From the NCBI RefSeq assembly GCF_050313795.1, contig NZ_JBNPMC010000009.1:30909-94908 (forward strand): a stretch of 64,000 nt of DNA, in the 5' to 3' direction. This DNA comes from CAMBRQ01 sp945870325 (GTDB lineage: Bacteria > Bacillota > Clostridia > Lachnospirales > Lachnospiraceae). The position numbers and the translations under genes were made by a program. The notes under the pieces are model-generated. The model was not told where the DNA came from. It saw only the letters and a list, made by a program, of their open reading frames with translations, and did no database searches. Shown here piece after piece: positions 27,741 through 36,848 of this stretch (positions are counted from its first letter, which is position 1; every line of letters begins with the position of its first letter).

Positions 27741-27785
27741 AAAACGACAAAAGCATCCTGGTAATTAGCCGGGATGCTTTTGCCG
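27741..27785 (-). terminator. Rho-independent terminator after proC
   Basis: ACAAAAGCATCCTGG pairs with CCGGGATGCTTTTGC around TAATTAG. On the minus strand the stem runs into GTTTTTGC. Confidence 0.88.
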
Positions 27786-27820
27786 TTCGAGGTACTTAAT
27801 ATAAACAAACCTATTACTGA

Positions 27821-28615
27821 TTATAAACTACTTGATATCTCTTCGCACACTTTCATTGCTTCAATAATCGCACTTCTAAAGCCACGTTCTTCTAACTCGC
27901 GAACCGCTCCGATTGTCGTTCCTGCCGGGGAACATACCATATCCTTCAATTCACCCGGATGCTTTCCGGTATCTAATACCATCTTCGCACTTCCAAGCAC
28001 TGCCTGTGCGGCAAACTGATAAGCCTGTGCTCTTGGCATTCCACCGGATACTGCCGCATCTGCCATAGCCTCGATCAATATGAATACATAGGCCGGTGAA
28101 CTTCCGCTGACCGCAACAACTACATCCATCAGACGCTCTGGCACGATCTCTACACGGCCGAAACTCTCTAACAGCGTGCGCACATACGCAATCTCTTCTT
28201 CTGTCATATGCTCATTCGGGCATGCTGCTGTCATACCCTCTCCTACCATTGCAGGCGTATTCGGCATAGTACGGACAATCTTTACATCCTTACCGAACTG
28301 CTCAGCCAGCCAGGAGAGTGTCTTGCCTGGTGCAATTGTGATTACAATCTGGTTCTCTTTTATAACATCTCTGATCTCGCAGATAACACTCTCATAAAAC
28401 TGAGGTTTTACAGATAAAATGAGAACTTCCGCTTGTTCCACTACTTCTTTATTACTATCAGTCACATGAATACCGAACTGTTCTTTCACGCGCTCTCTTC
28501 CAGGTGCGAACAGGTCTGCTCCGATAATCTCTTCTGCCGGGATCACCTGATTCTTTATAATACCACCCATGATTGCAGATGCCATATTGCCTGTACCGAT
28601 AAATCCTAATTTCAT
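27821..28615 (-). CDS. proC: Pyrroline-5-carboxylate reductase
   Basis: Last step of proline synthesis, NAD(P)H-dependent reduction of P5C. 264 residues with the nucleotide motif FIGTGNMASAIMGG at the N-terminus, RTMPNTPAMVGEG in the middle and the C-terminal signature PAGTTIGAVRELEERGFRSAIIEA. It is divergent from a GntR regulator with two TGTATACA boxes in its leader, so it is very likely a target of that regulator. Its own terminator follows. Confidence 0.96.
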   Translation of the reverse strand: MKLGFIGTGNMASAIMGGIIKNQVIPAEEIIGADLFAPGRERVKEQFGIHVTDSNKEVVEQAEVLILSVKPQFYESVICEIRDVIKENQIVITIAPGKTLSWLAEQFGKDVKIVRTMPNTPAMVGEGMTAACPNEHMTEEEIAYVRTLLESFGRVEIVPERLMDVVVAVSGSSPAYVFILIEAMADAAVSGGMPRAQAYQFAAQAVLGSAKMVLDTGKHPGELKDMVCSPAGTTIGAVRELEERGFRSAIIEAMKVCEEISSSL

Positions 28616-28654
28616 CTCTGATTACCTTCCTTTCACACATATCCAACATGTTTT

Positions 28655-28681
28655 TGTATACATTTTTATGATTTGTATACA
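28655..28681. promoter_or_regulatory. Two GntR-type operators in the proC leader
   Basis: Perfect palindromes TGTATACA at 28655-28662 and 28674-28681, both within TnGTnnACnA, the binding pattern of the FadR branch of GntR regulators. They lie just downstream of the predicted proC start, where bound repressor would block elongation or initiation. Confidence 0.75.
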
Positions 28682-28698
28682 ATTTATTTTCTGTTATG

Positions 28699-28727
28699 AC
28701 TATAGCACGTATATGTAGGAAAGTCAA
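28699..28727 (-). promoter_or_regulatory. Promoter for proC
   Basis: TTGACT (28727-28722, minus strand) and TATAGT (28704-28699) with a 17-base spacer; start expected near 28692. Confidence 0.72.
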
Positions 28728-28749
28728 TATCTATTTTAAGTTTCTTATC

Positions 28750-28778
28750 TTGAGTTTTCGTCCAAAATACGTTATAAT
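28750..28778 (+). promoter_or_regulatory. Promoter for the GntR regulator gene
   Basis: TTGAGT (28750-28755) and TATAAT (28773-28778), spacer 17. The predicted start falls in the operator at 28780-28787, which supports autoregulation. Confidence 0.75.
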
Positions 28779-28779
28779 T

Positions 28780-28806
28780 TGTATACATTTTAGCGGAACG
28801 TATACA
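28780..28806. promoter_or_regulatory. Two GntR-type operators at the regulator's own promoter
   Basis: TGTATACA at 28780-28787 and CGTATACA (one mismatch) at 28799-28806, the same palindrome as the pair in front of proC. Confidence 0.72.
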
Positions 28807-28855
28807 TTATCCCAGGTTATATTTCATTATCAGCAAGAAAGGACGGATCTATGCT

Positions 28856-29500
28856 ATGGCTGAAAAGAACGTATCCCTTGCCGATCAGGCATACGAACAG
28901 ATAAAACATAATATCTTGAATCTGACTTATCCTCCTGGCATGCCGCTTACCGAAGCCATGCTCACCAAAGAACTGGGGATGAGCCGAAGCCCGGTACGTA
29001 CAGCGATCCAGACATTACAGGCAGAGGGTCTCATCGTATCAGACTATTATAAATCCATGACAGTAAAAGAGATTACGGACAAAGACATCAACGAGATCTA
29101 TCAATTGCGCGAACTGCTGGAAGGAGCCGCATTCAAACTCATCTTCACTTCCGGTCAGAATGAAGAGTATTCTTATCGTATTGAAGAAAAGGTTGTACGC
29201 ATGTGTGCAGCTGCCGGTGACTTATTTGAATGGGAGGTTGCCGATACAGCCATGCATATGGAGATCATCAGCATATTTGGAAATAACAGAATTAATCGGA
29301 TCTATGAGAATAATCTGTCTGAATTGATCCGTATTGGTCAATATTCTATTAAAAACGGTATGCGGATTCCAAGGACGAATGAGAACCTAAAAAAGATGGT
29401 ACAGTATATGCGCAAGGGGAATTATGAGAAAGCATTTGAGATTCTCAAGGCGGATCATTTTGGCATCGGCAAAAATAGCGCATTAAAAGGGCGAGATTAA
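28856..29500 (+). CDS. GntR-family (FCD domain) transcriptional regulator
   Basis: 214 residues: winged helix (residues 1-75; LTKELGMSRSPVRTAIQTLQAEGLI is split across the recognition helix region) and an FCD ligand domain with YQLRELLEGAAFKL, DTAMHMEII and a later ADHF histidine, the usual metal-binding His pattern. It is divergent from proC, and four copies of a TGTATACA box lie between the two genes. I infer that it represses itself and proC, with an amino-acid-related ligand. The ribosome binding site AAAGGA is 13 nt from the ATG, rather far. It converges with the next gene, overlapping by 4 nt. Confidence 0.9.
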   Translation: MAEKNVSLADQAYEQIKHNILNLTYPPGMPLTEAMLTKELGMSRSPVRTAIQTLQAEGLIVSDYYKSMTVKEITDKDINEIYQLRELLEGAAFKLIFTSGQNEEYSYRIEEKVVRMCAAAGDLFEWEVADTAMHMEIISIFGNNRINRIYENNLSELIRIGQYSIKNGMRIPRTNENLKKMVQYMRKGNYEKAFEILKADHFGIGKNSALKGRD

Positions 29501-30186
29501 CCTCGTAATCTCGCCTCCGGTATATATCTCTGCACAATCTCAAGTGCCTGTTCCATAATGCTGTCATTATAGCGGTGAAGTCCGCTTCGTATCAGATCAT
29601 CAGAATTCACAAATGGTTGGAGGTAATAGCGTCTGGCACCTCTAAGCCATCTTCCTATGGATTCAAAATCCGATCTCTGGTGGAACTCCAGCACAACCGT
29701 TGTATTAAACTCATAATCCACTTCGCCTTTTAACAGATACCCAACGCTTCGATGGACGTTTTCCACATTATACCCATCAATTCCCACCGTTTTTCCATAA
29801 CTTTCCTGAGAATTCTTGATATCCATTGCCACGTAGTCAACCAACCCTGCCGAAACTATTTTCCTTAATTTATCCGGAAAACTGCCGTTAGTCTCTAATC
29901 GAATCTGATATCCCATCTCTTTAACGCGGTTTAGGAATTCTTCAACTCCATGCTGAATCAAAGGCTCACCGCCAGTCAGGCATACGCCATCCAGTATCCC
30001 CTGGCGTCTTTTTAAGAAATCATAGACATCCTCCGGAGGGATCTCCTTATTCTTATATGTATCGATTACCAGCGAAGCATTATAGCAGTAAGGGCATCGG
30101 AAATTACACCCGGCTGTATATATTGTGCATGCTGTCTTTCCTGGATAATCCAATAACGAAAACTTCTTCAGGCCTTGTATCATCAT
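29497..30186 (-). CDS. Radical SAM activase, NrdG2 type (anaerobic ribonucleotide reductase activator family)
   Basis: About 229 residues with the radical SAM motif CNFRCPYC (CxxxCxxC) near residue 27, an early FSLLDYPGK segment and TGGEPLIQ, matching the NrdG2 (TIGR02495) family. Members are annotated as activators of anaerobic class III ribonucleotide reductase, but no nrdD is in the window. The start at 30186 is chosen because GGGAGG lies 9 nt upstream. It follows a tetR gene closely (26 nt) and is probably in its operon. Its true glycyl-radical partner is not known. Confidence 0.8.
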   Translation of the reverse strand: MMIQGLKKFSLLDYPGKTACTIYTAGCNFRCPYCYNASLVIDTYKNKEIPPEDVYDFLKRRQGILDGVCLTGGEPLIQHGVEEFLNRVKEMGYQIRLETNGSFPDKLRKIVSAGLVDYVAMDIKNSQESYGKTVGIDGYNVENVHRSVGYLLKGEVDYEFNTTVVLEFHQRSDFESIGRWLRGARRYYLQPFVNSDDLIRSGLHRYNDSIMEQALEIVQRYIPEARLRG

Positions 30187-30212
30187 ACCATCAGCCTCCC
30201 GCATCCGCTCAT

Positions 30213-30800
30213 CTATGCCTTAAAATGCTCCATCATATACGGCATGCATTCTTTGCTATACTCTCCCAACGAGTAACTCCCCTTATTCAGGCACCAGTCT
30301 GATACCAGAGCCCGCTCACACATCGCGTAGTATCTGGTCACGTCGCTAACCGCAATATCATCACGTATCTGGCCACGCTTCTGTCCTTCTTCCACAATCC
30401 TAGTAATCAACTTGTAATAATTACGATTCTGGTCTAAAAGATGACTCTGCCTCTCAGCAACAAGCTGAGTCGAATATAATGAAGCCAGCAGATCCATACT
30501 GATCTTCTCCTCTATCATCGTATGCATCTCATAGTTCAGATATAATAATTTGAAGAAACTATTCATCTCCGAATCCATCTTCGAATCTAATTCCTCATAA
30601 TACTCATCCAAGATCAGCGACAATGTATCCAAAAGTTCATCTTTCGTATTGAAATAATAATAGAAAGAACCCTTTGATGTATCCGACAACTCAATAATGT
30701 CATCCACCGTCGTACCATTATAGCCCTTCTCATAGAACAACTGCCATGCTGCTGATACGATTCTGCTCTTTACACTCTTTTTTCCTACTTCTCTTCCCAT
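30213..30800 (-). CDS. TetR-family transcriptional regulator
   Basis: 195 residues. The N-terminal helix-turn-helix is clear (AAWQLFYEKGYNGTTVDDI, then SKGSFYYYFNTKDELL); the C-terminal ligand domain is all-helical and unassigned. GGAG lies 7 nt before the ATG. It is followed by the NrdG2-type gene. Upstream lies a GGGGAC repeat (30821-30903). The target and ligand are unknown. Confidence 0.9.
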   Translation of the reverse strand: MGREVGKKSVKSRIVSAAWQLFYEKGYNGTTVDDIIELSDTSKGSFYYYFNTKDELLDTLSLILDEYYEELDSKMDSEMNSFFKLLYLNYEMHTMIEEKISMDLLASLYSTQLVAERQSHLLDQNRNYYKLITRIVEEGQKRGQIRDDIAVSDVTRYYAMCERALVSDWCLNKGSYSLGEYSKECMPYMMEHFKA

Positions 30801-30820
30801 GTCAACTCTCCGCCGTTCCT

Positions 30821-30903
30821 TTTGGGGACGGGGGTTTTTTCAATTTCCCCCGTCCCCAATTAAATTTGCCGTGTCCCTTTTTGATTTTCCCCTGTCCCCA
30901 ATA
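30821..30903 (+). repeat. 80-bp dispersed GGGGAC-rich repeat, copy B
   Basis: Starts with palindrome arms TTGGGGACGGGGG / CCCCCGTCCCCAA, then GTGTCCCTTTTT and CCCCTGTCCCCAAT. It is nearly identical to the reverse complement of 21748-21827. It lies between acyP and tetR. Confidence 0.88.
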
Positions 30904-30913
30904 TATTAACACA

Positions 30914-31183
30914 TCATCGTACATAAAAACAACTTTCCTGTATGACAGGAATCTCTTCACTGTCAATCCAGTCAATCGTTATGAACATATTGCGATTCAG
31001 ACCTTCCATCAATTTATGAATCATCGGCTCACGCCCCTGCACTTCCATAAGTACTGTGCCGTCATATTCATTCCTGGCCCAGCCAGTCAGTCCTAATGAC
31101 TGTGCCAGACACTTGGCTGTATACCGAAATCCAACCCCTTGCACTCTTCCGTAAAAGGTCATTCGTTTTCGTATCTCTGCCAT
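30914..31183 (-). CDS. acyP: Acylphosphatase
   Basis: 89 residues, the normal size. It has the phosphate loop GRVQGVGFRYT with the catalytic Arg, and GWARNEYDGTVLMEVQG with the catalytic Asn. It hydrolyses carboxyl-phosphate bonds such as acetyl- or carbamoyl-phosphate. GGTGA precedes the ATG. It is small and cytosolic, with no clear operon partner beyond the leftward run. Confidence 0.95.
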   Translation of the reverse strand: MAEIRKRMTFYGRVQGVGFRYTAKCLAQSLGLTGWARNEYDGTVLMEVQGREPMIHKLMEGLNRNMFITIDWIDSEEIPVIQESCFYVR

Positions 31184-31235
31184 AACATCACCATTTCTTT
31201 GTTATATTTCCTCACAACTGAAAAACCCGTCTCCG

Positions 31236-32168
31236 CTAAAACATCGGCAGATCAAACAGCGAGATCTGGTTATCTCTGCTCGACTTCACCTCGCGGTCCG
31301 TAATCACTTCGTCCCCCTTCAGATGCCCAATCAGCAAAGACGAAGTCGGGTCATGCTGCTGATGCTTCTTCTTCGCACTTTCCAGACTGCCAGTCGCATA
31401 ACAATACTTGCATCCATTGATGCAGGTATCGTACATCCCAATATCTATACTCTCTACACAGCCGCATTCCCGCCGCTGTCCCGCATCCTTCTTAAGGTCC
31501 AGTTTATACCCAATCAGCCGGTGTATCTTCTCCTTATCAATACACGTACAATGCTCGATTCCATACCGGCTAAGGTCAATCTTCTCAGCACAGGTATAAA
31601 GCGGCAGGCGATACCTTCCGGCAATCTTCGAAAATCCTTCCGCCAATTCCAGCATCTCCTCATTCTCCAGTTCCAGATAAGGGCTTCCCTTATAAGAATC
31701 CACAAAACTAAGAATACACCTGGTAGTAGCACCATGAAGCCAGTCACACATCATCTCGAACTGCTCCAGATGATAAGGAATCGAATACTTCTTCGTCAGA
31801 AGGATCGGATCAAACCGCCAATCCATCCGTTCCTTCCCCAGCTGCTCGCTCATAAGCAGAAAAGTAGCCATAGATTCAGCAGTAGATGGAAGATTCTCCT
31901 CCATCTCTTCTTCATAATCCGTGATCGTCATCTGAAAATAATATTCATATTCCATACGGTCAATCTCTTTTAAATATGGCAGAATCGGCTCCGGGTTCTT
32001 CGTCCAGAACGCAATACAGTCAACCACATCCGGGCTTAACCGGATACGGCTTACTTTCTTACGGTTATAAGGGTTCGGCACCAGCACCTCCCCCGCTCTT
32101 AGGCGATTCACAAACCATTCCGGATATAACGCCGGGATATCCGTCCTTCTGCTTGCACTGATAATCAT
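31236..32168 (-). CDS. DUF1848 family protein
   Basis: 310 residues, starting IISASRRTDIPALYPEWF and containing CIAFWTKNPEP, both typical of DUF1848. The C-terminal region has a cysteine cluster, CGCVESID then CINGCKYCYA, that could hold an Fe-S cluster much as radical SAM proteins do, but the spacing is not the standard CxxxCxxC. Function is unknown. AGGAG lies 7 nt before the ATG. Confidence 0.82.
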   Translation of the reverse strand: MIISASRRTDIPALYPEWFVNRLRAGEVLVPNPYNRKKVSRIRLSPDVVDCIAFWTKNPEPILPYLKEIDRMEYEYYFQMTITDYEEEMEENLPSTAESMATFLLMSEQLGKERMDWRFDPILLTKKYSIPYHLEQFEMMCDWLHGATTRCILSFVDSYKGSPYLELENEEMLELAEGFSKIAGRYRLPLYTCAEKIDLSRYGIEHCTCIDKEKIHRLIGYKLDLKKDAGQRRECGCVESIDIGMYDTCINGCKYCYATGSLESAKKKHQQHDPTSSLLIGHLKGDEVITDREVKSSRDNQISLFDLPMF

Positions 32169-32247
32169 ATGTCCACTCCTGACCTTCTTCTATTCATAAT
32201 AATATACCGAAAGAAAAAAGGAGTCAAGCCAGCAGGGAAGCAGTGAA

Positions 32248-32787
32248 CTACGTTTCAAAATTCTTCTGGATCAGCCGGCAATACTCTTCATAAGCATCTA
32301 TTCCTGTAAAATCCGGCTCCAAAACATCCCGAATTCCTTTATAATACCATCCAATCGTATTCTTATCCTTCATTCGAAAACGATTCCACAGTTCTTCGCC
32401 ATATACCGGATAATCTCTGTCGATATCCCGCATATTCGAAAGTTTGTCTGCCAGTCCTACCATCTTTACTTCCCTCGGAGCATTACGCAGATGTTCAATG
32501 GTACTTCTCTTTCTGTCCATCCATGACAGAGACTTGTCCTCGCTTTCCTGTGCCACAATCCATGCCACACGCTCAGAGAATTCCTGCGCCAGCACCCTCT
32601 GGGTCACTCCTTCACAATCTTCAATCGTATCATGAAGCAATGCCGCGCTGATTACCTCCTCGTCTTTCGTCATGCCGGACACAATATCCCCAACTTCTAC
32701 CGGATGAACAATGTAAGGACGTTTCGTCCCCTTACGGAACTGCCCTTCATGCGCCTTGGTTGCGAATTCAGCTGCCTTATTAATCAT
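32248..32787 (-). CDS. HD-domain hydrolase, Mesh1/SpoT-like small (p)ppGpp or nucleotide hydrolase
   Basis: 179 residues of a single HD domain. GQFRKGTKRPYIVHPVEV, ALLHDTIEDC and ADKLSNMRD are the conserved blocks of the RelA/SpoT hydrolase domain, with no synthetase domain. Small proteins of this kind are related to Mesh1 and may hydrolyse ppGpp or a similar nucleotide. It starts 15 nt after the RND permease gene and is likely in the same transcript. The substrate is inferred from family only. Confidence 0.8.
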   Translation of the reverse strand: MINKAAEFATKAHEGQFRKGTKRPYIVHPVEVGDIVSGMTKDEEVISAALLHDTIEDCEGVTQRVLAQEFSERVAWIVAQESEDKSLSWMDRKRSTIEHLRNAPREVKMVGLADKLSNMRDIDRDYPVYGEELWNRFRMKDKNTIGWYYKGIRDVLEPDFTGIDAYEEYCRLIQKNFET

Positions 32788-32802
32788 ACATGTACCTCTC
32801 CA

Positions 32803-35800
32803 TTATTCCTGATCTGATTCTCCATCTGATTCCTGATTAAGGTCCAATTCTAATAAAATCATATCTTCTTCCATTCCTTTACGGCTTCCCGATCTCTTCC
32901 TGTGGAACAAGTCAAATATACAAGGAACAACTACCAAAGTCAAGATAGTTCCATAAATCAAGCCGCCAATTGTTACAATTGCCATCGGCTGTACCATATC
33001 TGCTCCCATACCGAGTCCCAAAGCCATCGTTGACAGGCCAAGAATCGTTGTAAGAGCCGTCATGATAATTGGGCGAAGCCTCGTCTTTCCCGCTTCAACC
33101 AGCGCCTCTTTTTGTTCCATTCCTCCCACAATTAACTGATTCGAATAATCAATAAATACAATACCATTATTTACGATAATACCCGACAGCATAACGAATC
33201 CAATCATAGCGATTACGCTTACAGGCATTCCCGCAATCCATAATGCCAGAAGTCCTCCGGTAAATGCAAGCGGCACGGTGAACATTACAATAAATGGTGA
33301 TAACAGTGACTGGAACTGCGCTACCATAATCAGATACATGAACACAAGCGCAAGCGCAAGCATCTTGAACAATTCTATCATCGCTTCGTTAATCGTCTCA
33401 TCCTCACCGGTCATCTCCACTTCATAACCTTCCGGCGTATTATAAGAAGCCAACGCCTTCTTCACCCGGTTACTAACCAGACCGATATTATCTCCATCCT
33501 TAATCTCTGCGGCAACAGACATATATCGGCTCTGATCCTTGCGGCTAATCGCCTGAAGACCGGACGCATCCTCAAAAGATGCAATATCTGACAGTTTCAC
33601 ATCTTCCGTCGTACCATCTTGTTTCTTTGCTGTGATAGTCATATTCCGGATATCATCACGGGTCATGCTTTCGTTAGCATCATCCAGCACATAGACATCA
33701 TATTCGTGTGTATCCGTTGACAAGGTCGTCGCTGTCTGCGCCTTCGAGAGTTTGCCATATAATTCCTGATATACCTGTGCAACCGTAAGACCATGCTGCG
33801 TTGCCTTTGCCTTATCTACCACAACTCGGAGTTCTTCTTTATTATCCTCTGTTCCATCCGTAACATTCTGAGTACCTTTGGTATCCTCCAGAATCTTCTT
33901 AATATCCTTTGCAATCTCCTGCAGTTTATCCAGATCCTTCCCTTTAATCTGGACGTTGATTCCCGCACTTCCCAGTGCGCTCATGTCCATATTGGACATG
34001 TTGACCGTAAGTTCCCCATCAATTCCTTTGGTAACTTTTTCAATCTCTTTCTTTAACTCATCATTCGTCATAGACGGTTTTTCTTTTGTCGTTGCATAGA
34101 AGGAAACGCTGTTCACATCCGTCTGTTCTCCCATCATACTTGTAGAAGATACCAGTCCTCCGATATCCTCGATATCTTTAAGCGCTCCAACTTCCTCCAT
34201 CACTTCATCTGCCACTTTGGCCGTATCACTAAGACTGGTTCCCTTCTCCGTCTCCAACGTCATGCTAATCTGAGTACTCTCCATCTCCGGCATGAACTGC
34301 GTTCCTCTTGACAATTCTATCGCAATACTTGCCACAAATAACAGCAGCGCTCCCAGTAATACAAATATTTTCCGGTCTAATGCTTTTCGGATAACCTTAC
34401 CATACCACTCTTTAATCCGGACAAATACTTTAGATTCCTTGAATTCATTCTTCTTAAGCAACCCGGAAGATATCATCGGAACTAGTGTCAATGCCACAAT
34501 CAGACTTGCCAGCAATGAATATGCAATCGTCAATCCCATATCCACGAAAAGTTGTCTGGTAATTCCAGATGTGAATACAATCGGAAGAAATACACAGACC
34601 GTGGTCAGCGTAGATGCCGCAATCGCTCCCGCCACCTGTCTTGCGCCTTCAATCGCCGCTTCTTTCGCAGATGCGCCTTCTTCATTCCGCATACGGTAGA
34701 TATTCTCGATCACCACAATAGAGTTATCCACCAGCATACCTACACCAAGCGCCAGACCTGACAAAGATATAATATTCAACGTCACGCCAGAGAAATACAT
34801 CGCAACCAGCGCAGTCATAATACTGATTGGAATCGAACATGCTATAACAAATGTAGGTCTGATACTCTTAAGGAATACCAGAAGAATGATGATCGCCAGT
34901 ATCGCCCCATAGATCAGATTCTCCAATACGGAATTCACAATCAAGTCAATATAGACTCCCTGATCCATAAGAGTAACCGTATCCACTCCGTCAATCTCTT
35001 TTTTCACCTGCTCCAGACGCTCCAGCACACGGTCACTTACGTCACCGGTTGAGTATCCGGTCTGCTTCTGCACCACGAGAATCACTCCGGAATTGCCATT
35101 GATCTTAGCATAATTCTCATCAGAATCATTCACCAATTCCACACTTGCCACATCCGACAACTTAATCGGATCTATGCCTTCCATATCAACCAGCACCAGA
35201 TCTTTGATATCTTCAATACTTTTGAACTTATCTCCGACACGTACCAGATAATCAATCCCCTCTTCGTTCACATAACCGGCAGGCATGCTGAAGTTCTGGG
35301 CCGCAAGAATCGTCTTAACCATATCGGTCGTAAAAAGACTGTTCATATCAGAACTTGCGGCCGCCTCATCCATTGCCGCTTCCATCTGCGCCTCCTGCAT
35401 CTGGATAGCCGCTTCTCCCGCTGCAAGCTGCGCAGTTCCTTCGCCAATGCCGACCGCTGCCTCCAACTGGGTAGAAGCCAATTGTCCTCTTGCCTCGGCT
35501 AAAGTCATGGCTCCGTCATTCACCTGATGCTGCAAAGATTCCAATTGACTCTTACCTGCATCTATCTGTGACTGTCCTTCTTTTATCTTCGCTTCCTGCG
35601 CCTCTAACTGCTGAATCGCAGCAGTCAACGCTGTACGCGCAGTCTCATATCCGGCAATCGTAACCTTCACTTGTGCCAACTGCGCCTCCAGTTCTACCCT
35701 TTCTTCATTCGACAGTTCCGGATTCTCCAGCGCACTTTCAATCTGACTTTGGCTTGCCTGTGCCGTCTCCATTTCTAAATCCAGTTTAACCAGTCTGGCT

Positions 35801-36666
35801 TGTGCTGCTGTCTTCGCTGTCTGTATCGGCGCCAAAGTCTGCTGAACCTGCGCTTCTGCCATATTCAGTTCCGCCATCTTCTCCGTGATCTCTAATTGTG
35901 CCTGCTTAATCTCTTCGCTCTTCATAGAGATCTGCGCTTCCGCCTGCGCAAGCCCGGAAGATGCCTGCGCCTTTCCGGCTTTCAGCGCCAACTTGCCGCT
36001 TTCTACCTGTGCTTTCGCCTCATCCAGTGCACCTTTGGCATCGTTTACCTTCTGCTCTAACTCCGCTTTAATCTCATCATTTAATTCTGTAACCTTCTGT
36101 TCATTTACCGTAATCTCAACGGTTTCCTCTATGTTACCCGCAGTCGTTACAGAAGCCACGCCTTCTACACTCTCCACTTCCGGAACAACTTGTTCTTCGA
36201 TCAACTTGCTGGCACCAACCGCTTCTTCACCCTCTGCGCTCACTGCTGCTACCAACACCGGCATCATATCCGGATTCAATTTCATAATAATCGGATTCGA
36301 TACGGTATCCGGCCAATATCCCTGGATCTGATCCAGGCTTTCACGCATCTCTATCGTAACCGAATCCATATTAGCCGTCTGGTCGAATTCCAGAATCACC
36401 GTAGATACATTCTCGTTCGATACGGACTGCACCGTCTTGATGTTGCTGACTGTAGCCATAGTCTGCTCCACCGGCTTAGTCACAACCTCTTCTACTTCTT
36501 CCGGGCTTGCCCCTATGTACGTAGTCATCACAAGCGCGTATGGAAGGTTCATACTTGGCAGCAGGTCAACCGTCATATTGCCAAATGATACCACCCCCAG
36601 AATAATGATCAAAACAACTCCCACAACCACTGTATAGGGCTTCTTCACACTGAATTTTGATAGCAT
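32803..36666 (-). CDS. RND-family efflux permease with long coiled-coil insertion
   Basis: A 1287-residue RND permease, about 250 longer than AcrB-type proteins. The first helix is at residues 10-30, the first porter subdomain follows (LPSMNLPYALVMTTYIGASPEEVE is cut by the helix boundary), and twelve helices are expected. Residues 190-438 form an Ala/Gln/Glu/Lys-rich region with strong heptad character, inserted where AcrB has its DPxKLxxYGLT segment; normal porter sequence resumes at SLFTTDMVKTILAAQNF. A later block GLALGVGMLVDNSIVVIENI is the helix 4 proton-relay region. No membrane-fusion protein or outer channel gene is nearby, as expected in a Gram-positive. Substrate unknown. Confidence 0.9.
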   Translation of the reverse strand: MLSKFSVKKPYTVVVGVVLIIILGVVSFGNMTVDLLPSMNLPYALVMTTYIGASPEEVEEVVTKPVEQTMATVSNIKTVQSVSNENVSTVILEFDQTANMDSVTIEMRESLDQIQGYWPDTVSNPIIMKLNPDMMPVLVAAVSAEGEEAVGASKLIEEQVVPEVESVEGVASVTTAGNIEETVEITVNEQKVTELNDEIKAELEQKVNDAKGALDEAKAQVESGKLALKAGKAQASSGLAQAEAQISMKSEEIKQAQLEITEKMAELNMAEAQVQQTLAPIQTAKTAAQARLVKLDLEMETAQASQSQIESALENPELSNEERVELEAQLAQVKVTIAGYETARTALTAAIQQLEAQEAKIKEGQSQIDAGKSQLESLQHQVNDGAMTLAEARGQLASTQLEAAVGIGEGTAQLAAGEAAIQMQEAQMEAAMDEAAASSDMNSLFTTDMVKTILAAQNFSMPAGYVNEEGIDYLVRVGDKFKSIEDIKDLVLVDMEGIDPIKLSDVASVELVNDSDENYAKINGNSGVILVVQKQTGYSTGDVSDRVLERLEQVKKEIDGVDTVTLMDQGVYIDLIVNSVLENLIYGAILAIIILLVFLKSIRPTFVIACSIPISIMTALVAMYFSGVTLNIISLSGLALGVGMLVDNSIVVIENIYRMRNEEGASAKEAAIEGARQVAGAIAASTLTTVCVFLPIVFTSGITRQLFVDMGLTIAYSLLASLIVALTLVPMISSGLLKKNEFKESKVFVRIKEWYGKVIRKALDRKIFVLLGALLLFVASIAIELSRGTQFMPEMESTQISMTLETEKGTSLSDTAKVADEVMEEVGALKDIEDIGGLVSSTSMMGEQTDVNSVSFYATTKEKPSMTNDELKKEIEKVTKGIDGELTVNMSNMDMSALGSAGINVQIKGKDLDKLQEIAKDIKKILEDTKGTQNVTDGTEDNKEELRVVVDKAKATQHGLTVAQVYQELYGKLSKAQTATTLSTDTHEYDVYVLDDANESMTRDDIRNMTITAKKQDGTTEDVKLSDIASFEDASGLQAISRKDQSRYMSVAAEIKDGDNIGLVSNRVKKALASYNTPEGYEVEMTGEDETINEAMIELFKMLALALVFMYLIMVAQFQSLLSPFIVMFTVPLAFTGGLLALWIAGMPVSVIAMIGFVMLSGIIVNNGIVFIDYSNQLIVGGMEQKEALVEAGKTRLRPIIMTALTTILGLSTMALGLGMGADMVQPMAIVTIGGLIYGTILTLVVVPCIFDLFHRKRSGSRKGMEEDMILLELDLNQESDGESDQE

Positions 36667-36848
36667 CTGATGTCCTCTTTCCCTTCTTTTTACGTCTTTA
36701 CACTTTCTTGTCTATATGAACATTCAATCATGTAAATCATATCACTTGAGGCTTTAATTGGCAATGATTCCAGTATATAATAATGATGTAAAAAAGTTGA
36801 TTTAATAGATAATTTATAAACATTTTCTAAATAAGATTGGAGTCGATT

